From Candidatus Poribacteria bacterium (GTDB lineage Bacteria; Poribacteria; WGA-4E; GCA-2687025), in assembly GCA_027625215.1 (NCBI GenBank), contig JAQBWJ010000229.1, forward strand, positions 1 through 5,243: a stretch of 5,243 nucleotides of DNA, in the 5' to 3' direction. The notes beneath the pieces were generated by a model. That model worked only from the letters and a program-made list of their open reading frames with translations. It was not told the origin of the DNA and ran no database searches. The translations under genes and the position numbers were made by a program. How positions within the stretch are numbered: position 1 is the first letter of the stretch; every line of letters begins with the position of its first letter. Shown in pieces: positions 1 through 5,243 of this stretch.

Positions 1-412
1 GTCCCTCCATGAAACTGAACACGATCCCCCAGATCATCCCCAACGGCAGCCCGTTGACAAAGATCGCCGCGATCTTCCAAGGACCCGGCAGGATGCCGAA
101 CGCCAACAACGCCAGTTCCGCGAGTCCGATCAGCAGTACCAACGCAATCGCCCGTTGACCGCGCGGCATCTCCGTAACGAATTTGATCCCCATGAACTTC
201 GAGGTGGCATAGCCGATGGTCTGTCCCAGCATCAACGCCGTTTTTAAGCCGAACCCGCCGAACCAGTCGAGCTCGCCCTCGAACGTCCCGGCAGTCCGAG
301 GCTTGCGGAACGCATACATGCAGAAATACGTCGTGAACGCGATGGACACGGCGACGAGCGAGAACGGCACAACGCCCAGCCCTTGCATCCACCGCGTGAT
401 CCGCTGATTCAT
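1..412 (-). CDS. DUF5690 family membrane protein (MFS-like), N-terminal part
   Basis: Reading leftward from the ATG at 412, the frame stays open to the window edge, giving 137 codons; the C-terminus is outside. The protein is hydrophobic, with about four membrane segments near residues 14-35, 56-76, 88-108 and 112-134. Recognisable stretches are TYFCMYAFRKP (28-38) followed by TAGTFEG (40-46), GYATSKFMGIKFVTEM (67-82) and NGLPLGMIWGIVFSFMEG (120-137). I recognise these from memory as typical of DUF5690 proteins, which resemble major facilitator transporters; the substrate is unknown. The start is supported by AAGGAG 11 nt upstream and by a 4-nt ATGA overlap with the end of the extended toxin frame, suggesting translational coupling. 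The sugar-isomerase neighbourhood would fit uptake of a sugar or derivative, but that is inference. The family call is fairly sure and the function is not. Confidence 0.82.
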   Translation of the reverse strand, partial: MNQRITRWMQGLGVVPFSLVAVSIAFTTYFCMYAFRKPRTAGTFEGELDWFGGFGLKTALMLGQTIGYATSKFMGIKFVTEMPRGQRAIALVLLIGLAELALLAFGILPGPWKIAAIFVNGLPLGMIWGIVFSFMEG

Positions 413-510
413 CGGTATTCGGTCTCCTTATTGGGATCGTTTACGAAAAGACCTTCCGATATTGCCGCCGTATTCAGTTCCGCATCCGAAGAAACAAGGA
501 TGATCTGGTC
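409..510 (-). pseudogene. C-terminal remainder of the VapC toxin frame, beyond the in-frame TAG
   Basis: These bases continue the toxin reading frame without a shift after the TAG at 511-513. They encode 33 residues beginning DQIILVSSDAELN and containing EGLFVNDPN, then end in TGA at 409-411. In VapC/PIN proteins this is the expected last part of the domain: a beta strand, the S-D motif supplying the fourth acidic residue, then a helix and a short closing strand. No start codon or ribosome site of its own is evident, so it is best read as part of the same gene, cut off by a nonsense codon. The terminal TGA overlaps the next gene's ATG as ATGA, which argues that this was the original 3' end. 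A sequencing error at the TAG would restore a normal 159-residue toxin. Confidence 0.75.
424..429 (-). promoter_or_regulatory. Ribosome binding site for the DUF5690 gene
   Basis: AAGGAG on the minus strand, 11 nt before the ATG at 412. It lies inside the 3' end of the extended toxin frame, so the membrane protein can be initiated independently even if ribosomes stop at the upstream TAG. Confidence 0.6.
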
Positions 511-888
511 CTATTTCTGCGCGACAAGTCGCTCATTCAAGATGAGAGCAATGGAGAGTTGTACGGCGTCGTATCCTCGCAGCACGTGTTTCATCGCCAA
601 ATCAACCGCTCGTTCAACGACGGCATCCCAAAGCCGATCGAGTCGCAGATGGTTGGGTACATCGGCGCGAAACGCTTGAGTCAACTCGGATGCCTCGTGA
701 GGACTCACATCCCCCCGACGGGCGCAGCGATAAATCGCCGCAACAACTTCCACAATCGTGATGTGCGCCGCATAGAACACGTGTCCGTGTTCGTTTGCGA
801 AAAGAGATTTGACCACATGGGAGCCGCGTTCGCTCACATAGTTTTTCACGAGAGCGCTGCTGTCGATCATGAAATCCGCCAACCTCAA
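511..888 (-). CDS. VapC-like PIN-domain toxin, truncated by an in-frame TAG
   Basis: VapC toxins are metal-dependent ribonucleases of the PIN fold that usually cleave tRNA or rRNA and are held inactive by a partner antitoxin. The first strand and acidic residue are in MIDSSALVK (D9 counting from the TTG), the second is E47 in ITIVEVVAA, and the third is D107 in RGYDAVQLSIAL. The normal fourth acidic residue lies beyond the stop, so the 125-residue product lacks a complete active site and the last strands. The TTG at 888 overlaps the antitoxin stop as TTGA and keeps the whole first strand. The ATG at 870 is an alternative that leaves only two residues before the catalytic D. The family call is firm. 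Whether the gene is active, dead, mis-sequenced or read through cannot be decided here. Confidence 0.78.
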   Translation of the reverse strand: MRLADFMIDSSALVKNYVSERGSHVVKSLFANEHGHVFYAAHITIVEVVAAIYRCARRGDVSPHEASELTQAFRADVPNHLRLDRLWDAVVERAVDLAMKHVLRGYDAVQLSIALILNERLVAQK

Positions 889-1172
889 CGCCTCTCTTCG
901 ATGATCCGTTCGGAAAGCGGTGTCCCTTTGACGGTGATCGGTCGGTGGGTATGAAAACGACGTCTCGTTTCCTCGTCCAATGGTGGCGGCACGCTTACCA
1001 GCAACCCCGATTCCAAGAGGTCCTCTTCGTACCGCTCCCGATTTCGGATATCGGATTCGCGCCGATCATAGTGATCGAACAGACGTTGGAGCGCCTCCTG
1101 AGCGGCAGCCAATTCGCTGTCGGGGAGTTCATCGACCAGTTTTCGTATCGCTTCTCGCGTCGGGGTCGACAT
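885..1172 (-). CDS. VapB-like antitoxin of the adjacent PIN-domain toxin
   Basis: This 95-residue protein is the expected partner of the downstream toxin: it sits directly before it and their ends overlap by 4 nt (TTGA). Residues about 8-32 (IRKLVDELPDSELAAAQEAL and onward) form a predicted amphipathic helix seen at the start of many small antitoxins. The C-terminus, HRPITVKGTPLSERIIEERR, is a tail I recognise from antitoxins paired with VapC-type toxins and is the probable toxin-binding segment. I see no classical AbrB or ribbon-helix-helix signature, so DNA binding is not shown. The ATG at 1172 has GGAG seven nt upstream. Type II antitoxins commonly repress their own operon; a small palindrome lies about 40 nt upstream. 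Role is inferred from family and position. Confidence 0.8.
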   Translation of the reverse strand: MSTPTREAIRKLVDELPDSELAAAQEALQRLFDHYDRRESDIRNRERYEEDLLESGLLVSVPPPLDEETRRRFHTHRPITVKGTPLSERIIEERR

Positions 1173-1270
1173 GACGGATCTCCAAATCGTTGAATCGCGC
1201 GTCTTCCCGATATGATATCCCGCAATCGGTCGCCGAAGACCCTCGATCCGACGGCGAGTTCGCGCGTTCC
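1173..1270 (-). promoter_or_regulatory. Intergenic gap, possible promoter of the toxin-antitoxin/DUF5690 unit
   Basis: This 98-nt gap separates the TAG of the 490-residue enolase-superfamily gene from the antitoxin ATG. It holds a perfect palindrome, GATATGATATC at 1209-1219 (5-bp arms around one base). On the minus strand the sequence TATCAT there resembles a -10 box, but no convincing -35 is visible. A weak inverted repeat, TCGCCG at 1230-1235 and CGGCGA at 1252-1257, has a 16-nt loop and no T-run, so it is not a credible terminator. A separate promoter, possibly repressed by the antitoxin, is plausible but unproven. Confidence 0.3.
1180..1183 (-). promoter_or_regulatory. Ribosome binding site of the antitoxin gene
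   Basis: GGAG on the minus strand, seven nt before the ATG at 1172. It supports that start codon and independent initiation of the toxin-antitoxin pair. Confidence 0.5.
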
Positions 1271-2743
1271 CTACACGCCCAACGACTCAAACGTCCAGTC
1301 GTCCAGCGCGATCATGCTGTCGTAATCGATCGGTACGCCGAGCGCGTACCCCGGCGTTTGTAGGGAGCCGATTTGGATGCGCCCGTCCTCGACGCGCAAC
1401 TGAGGGAGTTCGTCGCGCACGGTGTATAGGTTGGCGTGGATCTGTAAACAGGCGGACTGTTCCTCATCGGAGAGGTGCGCCAAACCACGCAGATAGTGGT
1501 GTCCGTTGCGCTCAACGTGGTTGATCCCCCACGTCGCCAACGTTGCCAAGTCCTGATGCAGCGGGACGATAGCGGCGTTCGCCAAGTCTTCGCCCGACAT
1601 GAAGTATTGCTCGCCGTTCGCCGCGTGCGACGTATACAGTTTTGCCAACGCGAGGTTCATCAGCGACTTGTAGACGCCCTTGCAGTTCTTGGAGCTCACC
1701 CCGCGATATCCCAACGCAATCGCCCGCTTGAACGTGTCCAAGTCTCCGTCCGACTCGTCGATGATCATCGCCTTTTCGGAGGACAACCGACGAATCATCG
1801 CCGCGTTGTCCTCATCGAGCGCGACATCGCGCTGCAACGGCTGCTCGATGAAGAGGATGCTGTCCCAAAACCGCTTAAACACAGGACGCGACCACAACTC
1901 CTCGATCAGCAGGAGGAAGTCGCCCATTCTCTTGTACTGTTCGTTGCCGTCGAACGTGACGTAGTACGGTTCCTCGATGTGCGCGTCCAGCACGCCCGCA
2001 ATCGCTTGGAGGCGCATGATGTCCACGTCCGATTCGCCGGAGACCTTCACCTTGAAGTAACGCAACCCCTGTCGGTCGACGTATTCGGACAAAGTTTGGG
2101 GCAACCCGTCCGTCAACCGCTCGCCAACGCCGACATCCGAGCCGATGATCGGATCGGCGAGTCCAACCGTGTGGCGAACCCACATCGTATCCAGCGGCGA
2201 CTCGAGCACGATCTCGCGCGGTTGCGTGTCGCCCAGTTCCGGGTGAATCGCGCTCATGTCGATGCCGAGCAGGTTGTCTCGCACGAGCGTGTGGAACGGA
2301 AGTCCCGTGCCGTTGCCAACCGCGTCGATCACGGCTCGTTCAAAGAGCGACGCGCCGAAGGAACCTGTCAAGTGGTTCAACTCCTGCGAGTCCGCGAAAT
2401 CGAGCGTGGTGTCGTAACCTTCTCTGAACAGGTCGAAAGGTGAGCGCGCGTCGCCGTTCATGCCAAGATAGGCGTCGTGCGCCGCGTAGGTGACGGCGAG
2501 GAGGTCGTTGATGTTGTCCCGGTAGTCTTTCGAGAGGTCTTTGTCGAACCATTTTGGGGGAAGGCAGTCGGCGGCGACGCCTTCGCAGGGCGTTCCGTCT
2601 TCCAACTCGGCGAAGACGCGGACGTGCAGGATCGGGTATCCGGTGAGGTACGCGACGCCGTAGCGGAACGGCATCCGCGTCTGCACGTTGCGGACGTAGA
2701 ATCGCGCGTCGTTTACGCGGAGTTTGACGGCGTTCAGTGACAT
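1271..2743 (-). CDS. Enolase-superfamily protein, MLE-subgroup-like (490 aa)
   Basis: Enolase-superfamily enzymes remove a proton next to a carboxylate to start epimerisation, cycloisomerisation or dehydration, using a bound divalent metal. The N-terminal capping domain spans roughly residues 1-145 and the barrel follows. Active-site residues visible are K231-V-K233 (YFKVKVSGE), metal ligands D265 (VTFDGNEQY), E300 (FIEQPLQRD) and D329 (IIDESDGD), and K352 (SSKNCKG). Lysines on both sides are the arrangement of the muconate-lactonizing/dipeptide-epimerase subgroup rather than the mandelate racemase one. At 490 residues it is well above the usual 350-400. The ATG at 2743 has AAGGA five nt upstream. 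It lies 25 nt behind a divergent paralog, so the two are probably co-transcribed. Catalysis looks possible; the substrate is unknown, and a heteromeric partnership with the paralog is only a guess. Confidence 0.83.
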   Translation of the reverse strand: MSLNAVKLRVNDARFYVRNVQTRMPFRYGVAYLTGYPILHVRVFAELEDGTPCEGVAADCLPPKWFDKDLSKDYRDNINDLLAVTYAAHDAYLGMNGDARSPFDLFREGYDTTLDFADSQELNHLTGSFGASLFERAVIDAVGNGTGLPFHTLVRDNLLGIDMSAIHPELGDTQPREIVLESPLDTMWVRHTVGLADPIIGSDVGVGERLTDGLPQTLSEYVDRQGLRYFKVKVSGESDVDIMRLQAIAGVLDAHIEEPYYVTFDGNEQYKRMGDFLLLIEELWSRPVFKRFWDSILFIEQPLQRDVALDEDNAAMIRRLSSEKAMIIDESDGDLDTFKRAIALGYRGVSSKNCKGVYKSLMNLALAKLYTSHAANGEQYFMSGEDLANAAIVPLHQDLATLATWGINHVERNGHHYLRGLAHLSDEEQSACLQIHANLYTVRDELPQLRVEDGRIQIGSLQTPGYALGVPIDYDSMIALDDWTFESLGV

Positions 2744-2748
2744 GCGAG

Positions 2749-2753
2749 TCCTT
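2749..2753 (-). promoter_or_regulatory. Ribosome binding site of the 490-aa enolase-superfamily gene
   Basis: AAGGA on the minus strand, five nt before the ATG at 2743, inside the 25-nt spacer between the two paralogs. It supports the start chosen for the downstream paralog. Confidence 0.6.
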
Positions 2754-2768
2754 CTAATTGTGTCCGTG

Positions 2769-4121
2769 TTAGTGACCGATACCGGGCTTCGTCAACACGC
2801 TCGTTCCGACCGTTCCGTCCGTGATCTCGAAGATACTTGGATATTGTTCGCGCCATCCGTCGTTCGCGTCGGGGCAGTACTGTCGTCCGTTGCCCTCAAT
2901 CGCCGTGATCGTCTTGACGCGCGCCGCCAACCCCGCCGAATGGAGGAACGACGCCCCCGGACAGGTCAAGTCCTGCACGGCGAGAAACATCCCGTACTCC
3001 TGAGCCGCCGCGCCCATCAACAACGCCTGCGACTGCCCTTTGCACGCCTTCAGCGCGACGCCTGTATACCCCTGTTCCTGCGCGAGCAGCAGCGTTTCAA
3101 AGTCGGTCAACGACTCATCAATCACGACGGGGCGCACTTTCGCCGCCTCGTGCATCTTGTTTTCGGGGTGGGATTTCAGGTCGCGGTCGGTCGGCTGTTC
3201 GATGTAGGCGAGTCGTTCGAACGCCAGTGGGTTGCCCTCGCGGATGCGCGCGAGCCATTCCAAGAGGTATTCGACGTTTTGACACGTCTCATTGAAGTCG
3301 GCGGAGTAGAACCACTCCGTCACGCCGCGCTCTGCCTGCGCCTCCGCAACCACGTTCTCGATACCGAGAAACCGCGCGGCGTCCCAATCGAGATCGCTGC
3401 CGTTCAGTTTGACCTTGAGGTGTGTGAGCCCGTCCGCGTGAATCCACTCCGGCAACGTCTCAGGCAGCTCGTCGTTGAGGCGTTTCGGAATATCACCATC
3501 CGTCAGCGGGTCGAGTGCGCCGATCAGGTGGTAGAGCGGCATCCGCGCCTGAGGCGTTTCCCAAACGGCGCTGTCGAGGTATTTCCCTTTGAAACGGTCG
3601 TTCAGGTAGTGCGACAGGTCGCGCGAGACCCACTCTTCGCCGAGCGCTTGGTAGATATTGACCCCGTTCGCCTTTCCAAAACCGTCCCAGATCGCCGCGT
3701 CAATCGGACTCGTCGTGACGACCGTACACAGTTTGGGGATCGGTATGCTCAGATTCAGCATCTTCGACAGGTCGGCGGCAAGGGAGAGGAACTCAGGCTC
3801 CAAATCCTCCGACAAATCCAACGGATGCGCCGTCAGATTGCACTCCCGCGCCTTGTCGGCGGCGAGGACGGCGAGGCGTTTCATCGCGTCGAGGCTTTGA
3901 TCGAACGGGACGTATCGCGGCGGGAACGCCCAAGCGTTGCCCAACGGCATCGACCCAAATCCCTCCGCCTCCTTGCCATCGCGTGTCTGAACGCGCACCC
4001 GCGCGTTGAACAGCACGCAGCGGTCCGTCGGCACCCCGCCGAACTTCAACGGCGTGCGGTACTGGTGCGTCTCAAAGTCGTATGAAACGTCGAGGATGCG
4101 GATGTCGGCTGAATGCGGCAT
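2769..4121 (-). CDS. Enolase-superfamily protein, MLE-subgroup-like (450 aa)
   Basis: This is the first of two tandem enolase-superfamily paralogs. Active-site residues visible are K236-V-K238 (HLKVKLNGS), D275 (YSADFNETC), E308 (YIEQPTDRD), D335 (VIDESLTD) and K358 (ALKACKG). The N-terminal capping domain includes TPLKFGGV (23-30) and a TSPIDAAIWDGFGK helix (137-150), corresponding to MPFRYGV and FERAVIDAVGN in the neighbour. The two share the order of motifs, the unusual K-x-C-K-G after the sixth strand, and a late NGRQY/NGHHY match, but are otherwise divergent, so the duplication is old. The ATG at 4121 has CGGAG five nt upstream. It follows a sugar isomerase after 89 nt, so a role in sugar or sugar-acid breakdown is plausible. 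Dehydratase, epimerase and cycloisomerase activities all remain possible. Confidence 0.84.
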   Translation of the reverse strand: MPHSADIRILDVSYDFETHQYRTPLKFGGVPTDRCVLFNARVRVQTRDGKEAEGFGSMPLGNAWAFPPRYVPFDQSLDAMKRLAVLAADKARECNLTAHPLDLSEDLEPEFLSLAADLSKMLNLSIPIPKLCTVVTTSPIDAAIWDGFGKANGVNIYQALGEEWVSRDLSHYLNDRFKGKYLDSAVWETPQARMPLYHLIGALDPLTDGDIPKRLNDELPETLPEWIHADGLTHLKVKLNGSDLDWDAARFLGIENVVAEAQAERGVTEWFYSADFNETCQNVEYLLEWLARIREGNPLAFERLAYIEQPTDRDLKSHPENKMHEAAKVRPVVIDESLTDFETLLLAQEQGYTGVALKACKGQSQALLMGAAAQEYGMFLAVQDLTCPGASFLHSAGLAARVKTITAIEGNGRQYCPDANDGWREQYPSIFEITDGTVGTSVLTKPGIGH

Positions 4122-4126
4122 GAAAA

Positions 4127-4131
4127 CTCCG
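4127..4131 (-). promoter_or_regulatory. Ribosome binding site of the 450-aa enolase-superfamily gene
   Basis: CGGAG on the minus strand, five nt before the ATG at 4121, supporting that start. Confidence 0.5.
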
Positions 4132-4173
4132 AGTCCATAGAAGATTCAGGTATCTCGCCACCCTCACTCTCAA

Positions 4174-4198
4174 TCCCTCTCCCGTCAAGGGAGAGGGA
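4174..4198. repeat. Perfect 10-bp inverted repeat (hairpin) between genes
   Basis: TCCCTCTCCC at 4174-4183 and GGGAGAGGGA at 4189-4198 pair perfectly around the 5-nt loop GTCAA. The preceding CCCTCACTCTCAA makes a composite resembling a CCCTCACCC...CCTCTCCC-hairpin repeat that I recall being scattered between genes in many unrelated bacterial genomes. No T-run follows on either strand, so a classical intrinsic terminator is not supported. In the transcript it would lie between the isomerase stop and the ribosome site of the next gene. There it could stabilise the upstream message 3' end or attenuate downstream expression; this is inference. Confidence 0.7.
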
Positions 4199-4210
4199 CG
4201 TCTATCAACT

Positions 4211-5243
4211 TCACGATCCCCAACCCGTACGAGGACCGTGTTTGCGCTCTTCCGCCTTCTTCTCAAGATAGCCGCTCGCGCGGAACGCTGCCAACGGATC
4301 GGGGTCAATCCCGAGTTCAAGGCGAATCGTCCGCAGCAACGGCTCAACGTCGGTGTTCATCGCTTGTAGCATCACCTGTTCCGCCGCGACGATGTCGCAC
4401 GCATCCTGCGCCGCCGAGAGCGTTTCGCGGTTGACGATCAACGCCTGAGCGTACGCCCGTTGAATGTTGCAGATCGACTGAATCATCGCCTCGATCTTGG
4501 GCTTGACGTTGTGCGACTGGTCGATCATGTAGGCGATGTTCGCCGTCGAATCGGGGTTGCGTTCCTCGCGCACGAGCTCGGTGAAGATGAGGAACAGTTC
4601 CTGTGGGTTGATCGAACCCGTCGTGAGGTCGTCGTCGGCGTACTTGCGGCAGTTGAAGTGGAAGCCGCCGAGCCGTTCCGCGTCCAGCAACCACGCGACG
4701 ATCATCTCGACGTTCGTGCCCTGCGGGTGATGTCCCGTGTCGATCAACACCTGCGCCTGCTCACCGAGTTCTTGACACAGCATCAGTGACGTGCCCCAGT
4801 CGGGGATGTCCGTGTGGTAGAACGCGGGCTCGAAAAACTTGTACTCGACCAGCATCCGCGAGCCTTGCGGCAGATCGTCGTACGCCGCGCGGAGACCTTC
4901 GAGGAGTCGCGCCTTGCGCTTGCGGAAGTCGTCTTGACCCGGATAGTTCGTCCCATCGGCGAGCCACACGCTCAACAGGTCCGACCCAGTGATCCGCATG
5001 ATCTCGGTGCATTCGAGGAAGTGGTCGATGGCGGCTTGACGCACCTTCGCGTCGGGGTTGCAGAACGAGCCGAGTTTGTATTGTTGATCTTGAAAGACGT
5101 TCGGGTTGATTGCGCCGATGCCGATGCCGAGTTCGTCGGCGTACTGCTTGAAGCCAGCCCAGTCGCTTACTTTGTCCCAAGGGATGTGGAGCGCGACGGT
5201 CGGGGCGACGCCCGTGTATTGGTGGGTCGTTGCGGCGTCTTGG
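4211..5243 (-). CDS. Sugar isomerase of the Pseudomonas-type L-rhamnose isomerase family, 5' end missing
   Basis: These cytoplasmic TIM-barrel enzymes interconvert L-rhamnose and L-rhamnulose, often accepting other aldoses, with two Mn-type metals. The frame is open from the window edge to TGA at 4211, giving 343 codons. Metal-binding motifs are VEYKFFEP, LIDTGHHP, GGFHFN, KYADDDL and YMIDQSHNVKPK. Their spacing matches, as I recall the numbering, E219, D254, H257, H281, D289, D291 and D327 of the P. stutzeri enzyme. By that alignment about 86 N-terminal residues are missing and the C-terminus is complete. TVALHIPWD probably holds the catalytic histidine. A GTG at 5044 is internal, since homologous sequence continues upstream of it. 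It is the first gene in the window, 89 nt before the enolase-superfamily pair. The family is secure; L-rhamnose as true substrate is not. Confidence 0.9.
   Translation of the reverse strand, partial: QDAATTHQYTGVAPTVALHIPWDKVSDWAGFKQYADELGIGIGAINPNVFQDQQYKLGSFCNPDAKVRQAAIDHFLECTEIMRITGSDLLSVWLADGTNYPGQDDFRKRKARLLEGLRAAYDDLPQGSRMLVEYKFFEPAFYHTDIPDWGTSLMLCQELGEQAQVLIDTGHHPQGTNVEMIVAWLLDAERLGGFHFNCRKYADDDLTTGSINPQELFLIFTELVREERNPDSTANIAYMIDQSHNVKPKIEAMIQSICNIQRAYAQALIVNRETLSAAQDACDIVAAEQVMLQAMNTDVEPLLRTIRLELGIDPDPLAAFRASGYLEKKAEERKHGPRTGWGS

Noticed and set aside
511..513. Genome-wide recoding of TAG as a sense codon.
   Set aside because: The 490-aa enolase-superfamily gene appears to end naturally at TAG (1271-1273). 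Reading through that one would run into the antitoxin gene in another frame with no sensible protein.
1064..1077. Inverted repeat GATCA-TAG-TGATC.
   Set aside because: It falls within the antitoxin coding sequence, where it encodes F-D-H-Y-D residues; the arms are only 5 bp, so chance explains it.
1475..2443. Open plus-strand frame of 322 codons opposite the 490-aa enolase-superfamily gene.
   Set aside because: It lies wholly inside a well-supported gene, has the same arginine- and valine-rich antisense composition and no family signature.
2724..4085. Open plus-strand frame of 453 codons opposite the 450-aa enolase-superfamily gene.
   Set aside because: Its translation is arginine-rich and low in recognisable motifs, and it mirrors a gene with clear active-site motifs. 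Long antisense frames are common in GC-rich coding DNA.
4174..4198. Rho-independent terminator after the isomerase gene.
   Set aside because: The stem is strong, but no run of T follows on either strand.
4211..5044. Isomerase start at the GTG at 5044.
   Set aside because: The frame remains open upstream to the window edge and encodes family-typical sequence, including TVALHIPWD, so the true start is outside the window.

Overview
The window is about 5.2 kb of moderately GC-rich bacterial DNA. Every supported gene lies on the minus strand, so transcription runs from position 5243 towards 1. The gene content (a Pseudomonas-type L-rhamnose isomerase, two enolase-superfamily enzymes, a VapBC-like toxin-antitoxin pair and a DUF5690 membrane protein) suits a free-living or host-associated environmental heterotroph. 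DUF5690 proteins and large sets of enolase-superfamily genes are familiar from Planctomycetota-, Poribacteria- and Latescibacterota-like genomes. That placement is a low-confidence inference from gene content; no rRNA or phylogenetic marker is present.

Layout in order of transcription: (1) a sugar isomerase of the Pseudomonas stutzeri L-rhamnose isomerase type, missing its N-terminus at the right edge (4211-5243). (2) An 89-nt gap with a perfect 10-bp hairpin. (3) Two tandem divergent paralogs of the enolase superfamily, 450 and 490 residues (2769-4121 and 1271-2743), 25 nt apart, both with the K-x-K / D / E / D / K active-site set of the muconate-lactonizing (MLE) subgroup. (4) A 98-nt gap with a small palindrome. 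(5) A VapB-like antitoxin (885-1172) overlapping a VapC-like PIN-domain toxin (511-888). (6) The start of a DUF5690 membrane protein that runs off the left edge (1-412).

The isomerase and the paralogous pair probably form one carbohydrate or organic-acid utilisation cluster, but the substrate of the pair cannot be read from sequence. The toxin-antitoxin genes and the membrane protein may be a separate transcription unit starting in the 98-nt gap.

The most unusual feature is in the toxin gene. An in-frame TAG at 511-513 stops the protein after 125 codons, yet the same frame stays open for another 33 codons. Those codons encode the expected end of the PIN domain, including its fourth acidic residue, and the frame closes at a TGA that overlaps the next gene's ATG in a 4-nt ATGA. 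This points to a recent nonsense mutation, a sequence error or stop-codon readthrough. I see no CRISPR array, tRNA, rRNA, insertion sequence or clearly new multi-gene system.
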